DNA from: Apis mellifera
Lineage: Eukaryota > Arthropoda > Insecta > Hymenoptera > Apidae
Reading direction: 5' to 3'
Length of the DNA: 64,000 nt
Assembly (NCBI RefSeq): GCF_003254395.2
Contig: NC_037650.1
Location: 3,469,001 to 3,533,000 of the forward strand
Below, one piece after another: positions 50,796-63,101 of the stretch (position 1 is its first letter; every line of letters begins with the position of its first letter). Position numbers and translations under genes: made by a program. Below the pieces are notes generated by a model. It was given only the letters and a program-made list of their open reading frames with translations, did no database searches and was not told the origin of the DNA.

Positions 50796-53324
50796 AACAA
50801 GAGAGCAAGTGTGTGCAGCGGTGGCGCCGAACTGCGGCGGTAGTCGCTGCCACTTTTCGATACGGTGCGATTAGAACGACGCTGCACGGAAACGATGGGA
50901 AGACACGGGCTCTGTTCGTATCGACCCCGCCTAAACCCCGCCTCGTTACGACGGAGCCGCACGAGCGACGCCGAGCGTCGGCGAGCGTCGACGAACCAGC
51001 CGGTTTCCTGTTCCGACCTCGTCCTCTTCCGTCATTACCGACCTTTCCTCTTCTTGCCCAATCCTCTCTCCTCTCTCTACTTATTATTATACTACTTTCT
51101 CACCTTTCGTATTCCTCGATCGTTAAATTTATCATCGATCGAACCATTGAAATGGATCGATCGTTTCGTTCCTTATCGATCGACCGTGTATGCTGGTAAA
51201 AAAAAGAACCAATCGATTCGAAGTCGGATCGACCGTGGATCGTTTCACCTTTATTCACCGACGCGAGAAAGCAACGGTTCTTTTTCCAGTACTTTCCTTT
51301 CTTTCATGTATCTAACTAATGTTTACGAAAACAAACCTCTTTCTTCAATCTGTTTTGAAACGAGATGATTGGTTCAAAGTTAGGTTAAAGTATATTCAAA
51401 TATTATTTATATTTTTAAATTCTAAAGAAAGATCGTTAAATTATGCATAGTTAATCAGTACGTGGAATTCGTTGAACCGAATACGATCCCTTTCCACGTT
51501 GCTCTAATTATTAGATGCGTTGAATGCAGTCACGGCGCATCGAGCATAAAATACTGGTTTCGAACTATTATACATTGCAATCTGTCTCGTATTATGATAA
51601 TAATTGATATATCGACGAATACACACGATAAATACGCGAGCGTATAACATTGGCACCGAGTGTTAATAAATATGAGACATCGAAGTTGCTTATTAAACGT
51701 GTTCGATTAACGATTCATCGAGACCTCTGGTTTCGTAACTTCGGTCTGTATGTCAAAGAAACGAGGCACTTATGGTTGGCAAACAAGGCAAACGTGGCTG
51801 CACGATCGTAAAGGCGTTATTCTAGTTACGACGATAGTTACGCATACAAGCACACCGTCTACCGATAACGCGCTACGAAAGCCACCGAACCGTATTCGAG
51901 AAATATCTTGCGCACCAACAGTGTCGTCCGTTAGCACATCACACGTAAATAATCCGTGTCACACATTTTTTGCGTATTTTCAATTGTTTACGTTAGTTAT
52001 TTAACGTGTCTTTTCACACGAATTCTTAAATTCGTGTTATATTCTTTTCAATACCGATAGATCCTGTCGTCAATTATTATTCTTTGTAAAACGCTGTAAA
52101 AAAGTTTTACAATTTTTTTTTTACAATTTTATTCATTTTACAGTGTGACATATAATTATAAATGCGTTGTAGCGCCATATAACAGATCATTAATCGTTTA
52201 AAAATGGCTTCGTTTCTTTGGAATAAGGCCTAAAAAAACTTTCATTCGAAGATTCGGCCTCATGACAAAAATCAAGCGTCAAAAAAACATGATTGTGCAT
52301 ATATAGCAGCATGGATTTCAGAGAGGGAAAAAGAGAGAGAGAAGTACGTGAAGTCGACTGATCGATCGGCGGCGACGCGGTAGTCTGCTTCAGCGACATC
52401 GCCTTGAAAAGAGACAGTCGCTGAACGAACCCGGTTTTGCGTCCATCAAGGCAGTACAACTCTCTTGGTCGATCGACGCTGATGGGCGGACGAATGGGCA
52501 TGGCTACAGTAGGTAAAATGGCGCTAAGCCCCGACCACTTTAACCTCCCATTCGACTATGCGCAGTTGCGACTCCGCCCACTATCTGCGCGCGCTGCCCG
52601 ACCAATATACTTACATTTCCATCTCGAATTTCCATCTTCGACGTATGCTAAACATTTCAGATTTTCTATTCCTTTTTTATCTCATTATTTATGATATTTA
52701 TATTATTCAATTCGTATCAAATGATTAACTTTGTATTAAATCGAATATGACAAATAGCATACTCGAGTATTTTAATAGCAACGCGTGAAAAAACATGTCC
52801 GTTATTTGAAGAGTATCTTTAACATTGAATAGTTATATTGATTTTCCTAATATATTTTGATAGAGTAATACAAAAAATATAAGTTTTACTGTAGATATAA
52901 TACAATCGTTTAATATTTGATGATTTTACTTTATACACAGAATTATACACATCGATTTTTTATCCATACATTGCAATCTACTTTCGAATACGCAATATAT
53001 TTTCGCAATATATTCCACATTCTTTAGTAACATTCTTATTTATAACCACGTAATTATAGGATTAACGTTTCTTCTTTTTATCGTGAAAATGTTTCGTATA
53101 TACGTCGCATATCGATAAATATGAAGAAACGCTTTCAAATATATGTAAAAAATATAATTAGATTTCTTTTCATCTATAAGATATTTTTTTATGGATATAA
53201 AGAGGAACAAGGTGAGGACAAGATAGGCATAAATAAATACAATAGATAGATTATTACGTAAAATTAATTATTTATTGGGTATGGATAAATTCTTATATCA
53301 AAATTGAAATTACTTGGAAATAGT

Positions 53325-56300
53325 TTATAATGGATAATTCAGTAGAACGTCTTGTCTCGCTAATTCAAGTAACATAGGATCATCGAAGAATTTGTTGATA
53401 GATACGTCTTCGGAAAGTCCTTTCCGTCTTCTTGTCTTCAGCATAAATTCTCTAGCTAAATGCGTAGCTGGTTGCGGCTCGAGTGGTCGGATCGTGATAC
53501 TTTTGTCCAACGGATCGCCAGGTACGATTTGCCAATGATGAAACACGGACAGGCAGAACGCTTGGCCCTGCGTGTGAGTTCGTAAATCGGTCTCGAATCC
53601 GAAACTATCGATTGCTGGAATGAACGCTTTGATGGTATATAAGGGACTTCCAGGAACGGGAGCGTCTTGGGTCACGTGACCTCTTCTCTTAGCTAGTACA
53701 GTGTAAACTGCCGATACGCAATCCGCAGGCGCTTGAACTTCGACGAATAAATATGGCTCCATCAACCTGGGCGTTGCCATGAGGAAAGCAGAGTACGCCA
53801 CTCTTCTGGCGGTTGGGATTATTTGACCACCTGTAAAAAGAAAAAAAATTAATTTTGCTCGTAAAATAAAAGAAAGAAAGAAAAATAATAATAATAATAT
53901 TTTAGATACCTCCTCGATGAAGAGGTTCTTGGGCAATTACGGCATCCAAAATTTTAAACTTCACGTTTCGAATTGGTTCCTCGCAGAGAGGGCCTTCTCG
54001 AGTTCCCCACTGAAAGCCTTGAATAATGGCATCACGAGCGCTGTTCAATAACGTTTTGTCCACTTCCGATGGCAAAGTATCATCGACCAAGATATTAGGA
54101 CCCGTAGCGTCTGGGCCGAATGCCCATATGCTTCGCGCGGCTAATAAATCCCAGTCGTATTTCGTTTGAAAGAATTCTCCTAATCGTTTTCTGTGAAAGA
54201 ATGGATAGACACGTTTCGCTTTGTTGCAATTGAATGGGATATATTTTCACACTTACTTGTTCCACGTGATTTTAACGTGCTCCGCCTCGATATCCTCCGC
54301 AAGGCCTCTCTCGAGCGGCTCGGCTATCATCGTCAATTTATTCCGTTTATTAGGCGTTTCAGCGAAACACTTGAGAGAACTCGTTTCTACCACCGTCTCG
54401 GCGAAAGCAACAACAGGATCTGCGACTTTTATATCGATCTCCGAATACATACGTCGCAAGTCGTGCATCGCGCAATCTAAATATAATTCACCAGTGCCCA
54501 AGACGACGTGTTCGCCGCTTTCTTCCACTCTGGTGCCCAACAGAGGATAACTTTTATTCACTTTTCTCAGACCGTCCAACATTTTTGGCAATTCGGACGG
54601 ATTGACAGGCTCGACCGCAATTTTAATCACGCTCTGCGTATTGAATTTTAGCGGGCGGAAAATATGTAAATCGTCCGAATTTGTGAGATCGGTAATCGTG
54701 CTTGTTTTTACGATTGGCCTGTCTATACCCTCGATAAGGACCCAATTGCCTGCGGGAACTCTGTTTAATTCTATTGAATAGCGTGCCTCGCTAATCCATA
54801 ATCTTCCCACGGTCAAAACTCGAGAATCTTCTTCGTCGGTACGCGAATACGCTTCGCCTAATACGCGAACGCGTTGTCCCGCCTCGAGTGTACCTGACAT
54901 TACTCTCCCAAGGACAACGAACAACGTACAATCTTCGGTAGGATACATTTTTGTACTATGAATCATTAATCTTCCCTGTGAAAATAGTGATTTTCGTGTT
55001 AGATTCTATGTGGAAGAGACGTGATACAAATATTTCGCATATACTAACGTTAGGATCGCAATTAATCATATTCTGCGCGAGAGGTGAATCCATAGGGCCT
55101 GTATATACGTGTTGAACTTTAACCGGTGCGTGCGATTGAGGACTGGGAACGTGGGCTACGCACATATCGACCAATCCGCACATATCTCCTAAAAAGCGTG
55201 TGCACACCAACCTCAACAGAGGCCTAATATTCATTTTCATTTCTTCCGATGTTAATCTTATTCCTAATTCATCTAGTACTGTGAAATTAAATCAGAAATT
55301 ACGTTACGGTACGGAAAACTCGATAACCTAACCTATAAAGATTTCACTAACCATCGGGTAAAGTTGTATCAACATCGCCGACAACTTGGGCGAAAATTTT
55401 GTACAATGGTTCAAGAATAAATTCGATAAAGCTACGTTGTGCGGTATTATGCGGTGGTTTTTTTGTAAATTTTCGCGTTTTCGAGTTAAAATATATATCT
55501 CCCCATAACCGTTTCGCAAATTCATTGGCATTAAGAGTGGGATGAGTTCTAGCATAAAGTGCTGCGAACGATTTCAAAGTGAAACAGACATTGTATTCTG
55601 AACTCGCGAAGCACACGTTTCCGATTGCAGGGGACACAAAAGACGGATTTTCAGAATCCGAATATAGCGCTATAAGTCCATTAATTTCTTCGATGATGTG
55701 TCTTAATTTATAATACGCGTCTAACGGAGGTAATTTTAATTCTAGGATAAGTCGATCTATCTTATTTATGCAAACTGTTAACGCGAGTTTTTCCTGAAGT
55801 GCGTGTTTTAATAAACGTTCTGTGTTTAACATAACCCCTTCAGCAGCATCGACGATTAATATCGCGCCATCGGATAAACGTATTGCTGCTGTTGCCTCGT
55901 CAGAAAAATTTACGTGACCAGGAGTATCGAATATATTTAAAAGATAAGATTTTGATTTCACATCTTGCAGCAATAAAGTTACAGGTGTTGCTTTCGTCGA
56001 TACTCCTCGCTGTTGTTCCGTGAATAATGTATCTGTATATCTAAAAAAAAATATAAATATGTATATGTATTTTTTAACTGTAAATATTAATTGCAATTAT
56101 TCATATACATTTATTGTAGGTTATACCTTAAAGGTTTTTCATCTGTAACACTGTGTAGATAGGGATGAGTCTGTCTCACTAGACAATCGACCAAAGTAGT
56201 TTTGCCATGATGTAGATGACCGAGCAACACAACATTACGTATGAGATGGGGTGCATCCATCATATCTGCTAAAAATTCTATACTATATGTTGTTTCCGGA

Positions 56301-56719
56301 AGTTGTTGTTGTTTTATTTGAAACTTTGGTTTTCTTGTTGGTGCTATTAATGGTTTATCCAATGGTTGTGCATCTTCTTCTTGTACCAATGTTTCTACCT
56401 ATAATATATTAATAATATATTAAATATATATTAATATTAAAGTTAACAATAGAAATACAATTATTCGATTTACCTCTGGTCCATAAACTTCTAAAGCACT
56501 TGGATAATATCTTTTATCTTCGTGTAATACAACTGCCATAGAGTTTCCTTGATCCGATTGCTCTCTAGTTTCATCTTTGTCTTCTTCCATTTCTTCATCT
56601 GATCGTTCTCTATCTTCTGCTTCATCTCCAGCATTTCCATATTCATTTTCATCTTCACTATCAGAAGCCAAATCAGGACCAATATAATTTCCAAATTCAT
56701 CATATAAATCAGCATCCAT
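53325..56719 (-). CDS. EFTUD2: U5 snRNP 116 kDa GTPase EFTUD2 (Snu114)
   Basis: EF-2-like GTPase of the U5 snRNP that controls Brr2-driven spliceosome activation and disassembly. Seven exons: 56719-56474, 56398-56127, 56040-55352, 55278-55049, 54975-54257, 54190-53910 and 53830-53325, with consistent phases, giving 980 residues, close to the roughly 972 of the human protein. The N-terminus MDADLYDEFGNYIGPDLASD and the acidic stretch after it are the family signature. G motifs: P-loop GHLHHGKT at 142-149, then FDTPGHVNF and NKID. C-terminal blocks include HRGGGQIIPTARRV, KRRGHVTQDAPVPGSPLYTI and THTQGQAFCLSVFHHW, typical of domains IV-V. The final residues are DVLLNYPL. This is one of the most conserved proteins in the window. 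Its first exons are AT-rich and the later ones GC-richer, following the local composition. It diverges from the Ras-like gene. Confidence 0.98.
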
Positions 56720-58103
56720 AGTAATATCTTTTTAGTTTATGACTATAAAAAATATATAAAAACTAACTTTAGTTAATTTCTATTATTTATATTTTCTATA
56801 GTATTTATATTTTGTCTTATTTTTTATCAAAAAGATGAAGATTATTTATGGTTGTTTACGTCCAATTAAGGTTATGAACATAACCTTCAAATTAATAAGT
56901 AATCGAAATATAAAAATTTAAAAAGCCATCAAATCAAGCTAAAAATCATCAATGTGAAATGTATTGAATTTAATTTAATGCTTAGAAACGATATATATTA
57001 TCATTTATACTTACAAAAATCAATATTATTTAATTAGTAATACAAAAACGTTTAATGAATGTTGAAATTATTGTCATGAAATAAAATACATGTGGATTTA
57101 TATAAAAAATTTTAATTATTAATTTAACGATATAGATATAGAAGTTTATTAATTACTTTACATAAATTACACGTGTATTATTTATATTTTATATATATAT
57201 TTTTTATATATTATATATATATATATATACATATACATTTAAGCTATAGAATGAAGTAGAATGCAAGAAAATATAATAGTTTGCCAATATAGTGAAATTA
57301 TTTGTATATAATATGTATATATTTAATATATGAACATATAGTAGATAATATAATAGATAATATAATAGATAAGTATCTTTATTAAATTATATTATTAAAT
57401 GACTTTTTAAAATAATTGGAAATAAGAATATTTTTTATTTAAAATTACATTTCTATTTATATATTATGCTAGTTTAAAAATTGTTGGCATCCCTGAAATG
57501 CATATAATAATTACAAGATATGCCGCTAGAGTACCTATGCGCGCATGGTCGTAAAAGTATACAAGACCTATTGTATACGACACTACGTTGAAAGCTTACA
57601 CAAACATACTTTTCACATAGATACGAATGTTGCGCACAGTGGCCCAGACTGACAGCTGGAAGAACGTGAAACAGGAGTGGCAGATCATGTAAGGCGAGTA
57701 TCATTTATTTTATATAATAATATTATTTCGAGACAATCCAACTATTGTTGTATAGCCTGCCAATCCCTAGTTAGATGTTGGGAACTTCTCGTCTAATTTT
57801 GTCTTATTAAATATAATTGACACACCCGTTACATTTCGTTGTTGTAAAATAGCTTTTTAGTTTTCGTATTTCGTGTAAACAGAACTATCACGTTCTGAAT
57901 CTATCGAGTATTATATGAATAATACCATGATAATTTCACCCAGATCTAATCTAAGTTAACCCTTTCAGGGGCACTCAGTCATCATAGACTGAAACTTGAT
58001 AATTCACGAGCAGACGCGCTACTAAGAATACATTAGAAGAGTTGACAGGATAGGCAGAAGAAAGCAGAGCAGTGGGGGAGGGGGTGGGAGAACAAGAGGC
58101 GGT
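56720..58103. promoter_or_regulatory. Divergent upstream region EFTUD2/M-Ras with 5' UTR
   Basis: The left part is AT-rich with TA repeats (57190-57230). A GC-richer patch at 57490-57700 with GATCAT|GTAAGG (57685) is a candidate first exon for the Ras gene. The acceptor CCTTTCAG|GGGC (57961-57972) would begin the exon holding the start codon. Within this 5' UTR are a hairpin TCAGTC-atcata-GACTGA (57975-57992) and a G-rich run GGGGGAGGGGGTGGG (58074-58088), 15 bases from the ATG. Confidence 0.45.
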
Positions 58104-58919
58104 ATGACACGACCTCCCAATAATGACAACCTTATGACCTTCAAATTGGTCGTGGTTGGAGATGGAGGTGTTGGAAAAAGTGCACTCACTATACAATTCT
58201 TTCAAAAATTATTTGTTACTGACTATGATCCTACCATTGAGGATAGTTATATTCAACATACAGAGGTAGATAAACAATGGTGCATCTTAGATGGTAAGTC
58301 ACATCATTAATAAAAACGTTTACTTGCTTTATTGCATTTAATTCTACTATCCGCTACTTTTGGATTATGCTTAGTGCATTGTATTTAGCTTTATAATACA
58401 TTCTTATGTGTATAAAGGTTTATTTGTACCTAACAGTGTTAGATACAGCTGGTCAAGAAGAATTCAGTGCCATGCGTGAACAATACATGCGCAAGGGTGA
58501 TGGGTTTCTATTAGTATACTCTGTGACTGATAAACAATCTTATGAAAATATCATGAATTTTTATACCCAAATACTTAGGGTAAAAGATAGAGATGTGTAT
58601 CCTATGCTTCTGGTAGCCAATAAAGTTGATTTGGTACATTTGAGAAAAGTTACAGAGGAGCAGGGAAGGGAATTGGCTCACCGGTTGGGTATACCTTATA
58701 TTGAAACTTCTGCCAAAGACCCGCCATTAAATGTAGATGCTGCATTCCATGAGGTAGGGAATAAAAAATTAAAAAGAGTGTTATATATAGAATAAAAATA
58801 GTTAAAGGATTTGAATAATTTTGCTCTAGGTCGTTCGCATTATCAGAAATCAACCTCCAGCCGAATTGGAAAAAAATCGGAGGAAACGAAGACGTTCGGG
58901 GAAATGTAATCTTTTGTAA
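58104..58919 (+). CDS. MRAS: Ras-family small GTPase, M-Ras/R-Ras type
   Basis: Membrane-bound GTP/GDP switch; M-Ras family members signal to MAPK through the SHOC2-PP1 phosphatase. Three exons: 58104-58293, 58437-58753 and 58830-58919, in phase, giving 198 residues. The N-terminus is ten residues longer than in H-Ras, as in M-Ras. Motifs: P-loop GDGGVGKS 19-26, switch I YDPTIEDSY 41-49, DTAGQEEFSAM from 66 (catalytic Gln 70), NKVD 125-128 and ETSAK 153-157. All catalytic positions are intact. Blocks such as KSALTIQFFQKLFV, QHTEVDKQW and ETSAKDPPLNVD favour M-Ras over Ras64B. The tail KRRRSGKCNLL is polybasic and ends in a CAAX box with a final Leu, which predicts geranylgeranylation. Drosophila lacks an obvious M-Ras, so a bee copy would reflect insect-lineage differences. 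Confidence 0.9.
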
Positions 58920-59629
58920 AGCTTGAAATCAATTGGGTAATGATTTGACACATTACCTTTTATCACTTCTTTCATAAAAAGTGAAACGCACCTGCCAAAA
59001 AACAAAAAAAAAAAATGGGTCTTCTGTCCTCCATCGTATATAGGTATATATGATTCGTACATTTTTCTTTTTTTTTTGTCAATTCACATATGAGTTCGTA
59101 GTATTAATAAGCATCAATCCCACCCTTGTAACATAAGTGTACAAAATAGTAACGATAAAAAATGCATCGATCGAAAGGAAAACAATATTACGTATCTCCG
59201 AGACAAAACTAGATTTTTTAAAAAATCAATTCAAATACATCGGTTTAAGATTTAAAATATTGAAAAATTTATCGGAGATAAATTGACTGTTCATCATCAC
59301 GATAATATATGAGACCACGTCTCAGTATACACGCGCGTATACATCAATTTTTTACCATCGTAAAAAACACTATGGAATTGAACGTTTTTTATTGCACAAT
59401 GCATAATTCTATAGATATCTTTTTACTTCTTCATGTAATAAGATCTTGTCATGAAATGACTATAATAGTTTCATATATTGACTCAGCTCCTTTTTTAAAG
59501 CAGTTACAAATTATAGCTTCAAGCGTCTTTATTTATTTTGTCAAGATGATTTCTTTTTTTATCTTTCTTCCATAATTTAAATAATACATTTCTTGACACT
59601 TTATCATTTTCTTCGAAATATTCTGTTTG

Positions 59630-59658
59630 TTTTTTTTTTTTTTTTTTTTTTTTTTTTA
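59630..59658. repeat. Poly-T run
   Basis: Run of T of nearly 30 bases. Confidence 0.9.
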
Positions 59659-60702
59659 TCATATTTTTTCTTCCATTAAATTCGTATAAAAATTTTTATT
59701 ATTATTTATTTTTATAAATCTTTATCGTTATCGTCATTTTTTAACGATGTAAATAATATACGAAAAAAATTTATATTCTTTGAATTAACAACGAGTTTCT
59801 CTTTCGTCAATAAATATACATTAGGTATTTTGGAGCCTAATGAATAATAAATATTTTGAAATCAGGAATGAAGTATTTAACGTAAGACAGTATTGCCTTT
59901 GCTATTAGATTATTGGCTTTCGTATTTACAGAGGTCTGATATAAAATAATTATCGTGTTCGAGTGCAAGAAATATCGCTCGAGGTATTAAGTTTAAGCCA
60001 GGAAGTCGGGAGATTGTTGTTATATTATTATATACAGAGAAGGATGTGCATATGAACGATATATTGCGTTTGAAATATAAGCAAACTTTTTTTTAAAAAA
60101 TGTTGCTCCATTTTGTTCAGATTCCAAATGTTTTTTTTCTCTATTGTGCGTGAAATGTTGTGTGCAGTGTGCGAATTTTAATTATGTCAGACCTTTTTTA
60201 CGTATATATATATATATATATATATGGAGAAATAATGCCATGGCCTATCTTAGTATTTAAACGTGAAAAGGGACGTGTGCGTGTAAATGAAATTTAATGT
60301 TATATGTGAAATGCAAGTAATACCAAACAGTGGATTATTTTTCGTGCTTATACGGATTCGAACGTTGCAATCTGTCGTGTGCATAATATTTCGTCTTATA
60401 TCTTTTTACGTACTCAATACGTACAGTAAATTATAAGATTATCAATGAGGGGATTATGACATGAATGGCTTGTTTAATTATTTTCCGTTGATACACGGAC
60501 ATAATAATAAGTATTCGTTTGCAGTTTTAACTTTCTCATCGAAAGAATTTATTCACGGATCGTAAAATTCATACGTAAAGTATATTCGCAACGTAATACA
60601 ATGAATATTTCTTTATTGTTAATGACGTTGTTTGTAATGAATACGGAAATATGTTGAGGAAATAGGAGACGAAAAAGCAGTTTATTAATTGCTTTAGATG
60701 TT

Positions 60703-60752
60703 TTTTTCTTTTCTTTCTTTCTTTCTTTCTTTCTTTCCTTCTTTTCTTTTTT
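60703..60752. repeat. (TTTC)n tetranucleotide repeat
   Basis: TTTC units interrupted by T runs, all pyrimidine on the plus strand. Confidence 0.9.
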
Positions 60753-61104
60753 TTTCTTAAATAAGAAACTATGTTTCATTTTTCATTTCTACGATATCGC
60801 AGCAAATCTATCTTTGTTTTTCTTATCGAGACACGATTACGATATTATCATATTTTTTAGTGTACGCACAAAGTGCTTTACTTATACGTAGGAACGGTGT
60901 GAAACTGAATAATAATACGTATTAATGGTACATGTACGCACAAGATGTGCACAAATATCTTGGCGCCACCGATTAATTCTAACAGTGAAACATATTTGCC
61001 TTGAGATAAAAATAATTTGTATTGTAAACGATGAAGGGGATAACGAAGGAAATCTGGCTAGTTGCCATATGTAGAAAATCCACTTCGATATTCTTTAACG
61101 ATAA

Positions 61105-61345
61105 AGAAAAAAAAAAAAGAAGAAGAAGAAAAAGTGATTATTGTATTTTATGACCAGTTGAACAGTCGGAAGACAGATTTAGATTTGATAATATTTCTTC
61201 GTTGAAAAAGAAATGAAAGACAATGAAAAAAAAAGGGAAAACTGCATAGATATCGATTCGTCGAAGTGCAACGAAGTATTAGAAAAAGGAGGGGAAAATA
61301 AAAAAAAAAAGAAAAAAGAAAAAGAAAAAAAAAGAAAAAGAACTG
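61105..61345. repeat. A-rich GAA/AAAAG low-complexity cluster
   Basis: Two purine-only stretches (about 61107-61133 and 61295-61341) of A and G. The open frame giving a Lys/Glu-rich peptide is an artefact. Confidence 0.8.
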
Positions 61346-63051
61346 AAAACAATGAAATATTTTGCTCTATTGATACTTTCGTTTCGCCAATCGAGAGGTT
61401 CATAATTAATTAAGAAACGTTATTTTAGCTAATTCTATTCTCTTAGATTTGGAGTATATGCTCAATGCGTAGTTTAAAGTTGCACTGCACATGTATAAAC
61501 AATTGTACAAATTTTACCGACGACCGTTTTTTACAAAAACGACGATTACAAAACTTACTTAAATTCCGTTACAGTTTTCAGTATGAGATATACGAACGTG
61601 TATATACGTTCTGCATAAAATTTGCAAATTGTACGCCAGCGTGCATTACTATTATATTGTCCATCCATTCGGGATTCGAGCGAATATGCGGGCGACCGAA
61701 TTGATTTCTGCATCGCGCGTGGATGTATTGTCGGGCGCGATATAATACGGGTTATTACACGTACACATTTATCTGGCAAGTGTGAAACAAATCGCGCTGC
61801 CTCATTTAAAGCCCGTTTCATTCGATAGTAGAATGGTTACCTCGGCGAATAATAAACGTGGACCATCCATTTCGACCGGAATCAATTGGAAATTTCTCTA
61901 CGTTTCGTAATAATGATATTACGAAAAGAAAACGTTTCGCGTAGATCCAATTAAAATTAATCGAACGATGGCCCCTCCCCCCCTCGAGTGGCCTCGGATG
62001 GATGTAAAGTCATTGTTTCGTCGTGGACTTGTTTTTTCTCTTTCTCTCTCTCTCTGAACGAATATATTATTATTATATTATTAAGAAATGATTTGTAACA
62101 GCGATTATATTGGGGATAATAAGGAAACGAAAGGGAGAAAATATGTATGATACTGTATGGGGTGATGATATTGTGAACAAATTTTTAGACACTCAGGATT
62201 TAGCGTTCCTCGCATGTTGTAATATGTAATCTGTAAACAAAAAGCGCTACGTTTTTTATCGCCGTCCATGGGAGAGGTTTGTTGGGAAAAGGGGGAAATA
62301 AAGGTAGAGGCTCGTCGTATATATGCAATACGTACGACGCGAATGCGGAGACGACAGATGCAGCACAATATAATAAAGTCTCGTGTTAAATCGAACTTGA
62401 ACGTAGTGGCGACGAAAATTGATATATCGAATCGAATCTCGAGGAAGAGAAATCGCTGAAAGCTCGTTGTCGCGACAAACTTTTTTAGAACGTTTAGAAG
62501 ATGGATGACAAGAAGAGGATTATTAATTAAATGAAATAGTCAATACATTGAATCATTGTGATACCGAGTGGAGAGAAGAGTGGCAAACGTAGTTGAATGC
62601 TGTGGTTTTGTGCGAGACATCGAAGTCAAGTTGGATTTGTAAAATATACTGTCTTTCTTTCTGTTTGCCAATCCAGGAGGCGAGGATTTTTTGGAGGAGG
62701 ATTTCATTTGAACGAATCGATCGAAATAAGATACGAGTAGTTTAATTACTCGAAGAGAAACGACCAAACGTGATTCGTCAACACACATGAAGTGAAAATA
62801 GAAAATTTGAGCAACTCTCTGACTTCGTTCTCGTTTTCTCCCAGTATTGACTAGTTATCTTATTACACATTCGAATACCGCACATCAATATAGCTGTTAT
62901 CGTTGATTTTTTTTAAATAGAAGGAACAAAAGGAAAAAAAAATCATATAATGACGCACACAAAAAAACAATGAACTACGCATAATAAGAGAGTTAATATA
63001 AGTTTAAGATGGAGTACGATCGTTTCCACCGTTCTTGTTCTATAAATAATG

Positions 63052-63055
<4 letters not shown>

Positions 63056-63098
<43 letters not shown>
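63056..63098. repeat. TA microsatellite
   Basis: Over forty bases of pure TA repeat. Confidence 0.95.

Positions 63099-63101
<3 letters not shown>

Larger units (their letters stand above)
47452..53324. promoter_or_regulatory. Upstream region of the second Polycomb gene and gap to EFTUD2
   Basis: No convincing coding exon is visible. A GC- and CpG-rich stretch at 48.6-51.1 kb probably contains the promoter and 5' UTR of the second Polycomb gene; the donor-like ACGCTG|GTAAGC on the minus strand at 49804 supports this. It includes a long GA tract and GTG/GCG repeats. 51.2-53.3 kb returns to AT-richer sequence with a small GC island at about 52330-52610 that holds AAAATGGCGC (52515). EFTUD2's 3' UTR lies at the right end. 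Confidence 0.45.

Noticed and set aside
49800..50962. Overlapping GC-rich frames on both strands, including poly-Pro and poly-Val
   Set aside because: They reflect CpG-rich promoter-like DNA and GTG/GCG repeats rather than genes.
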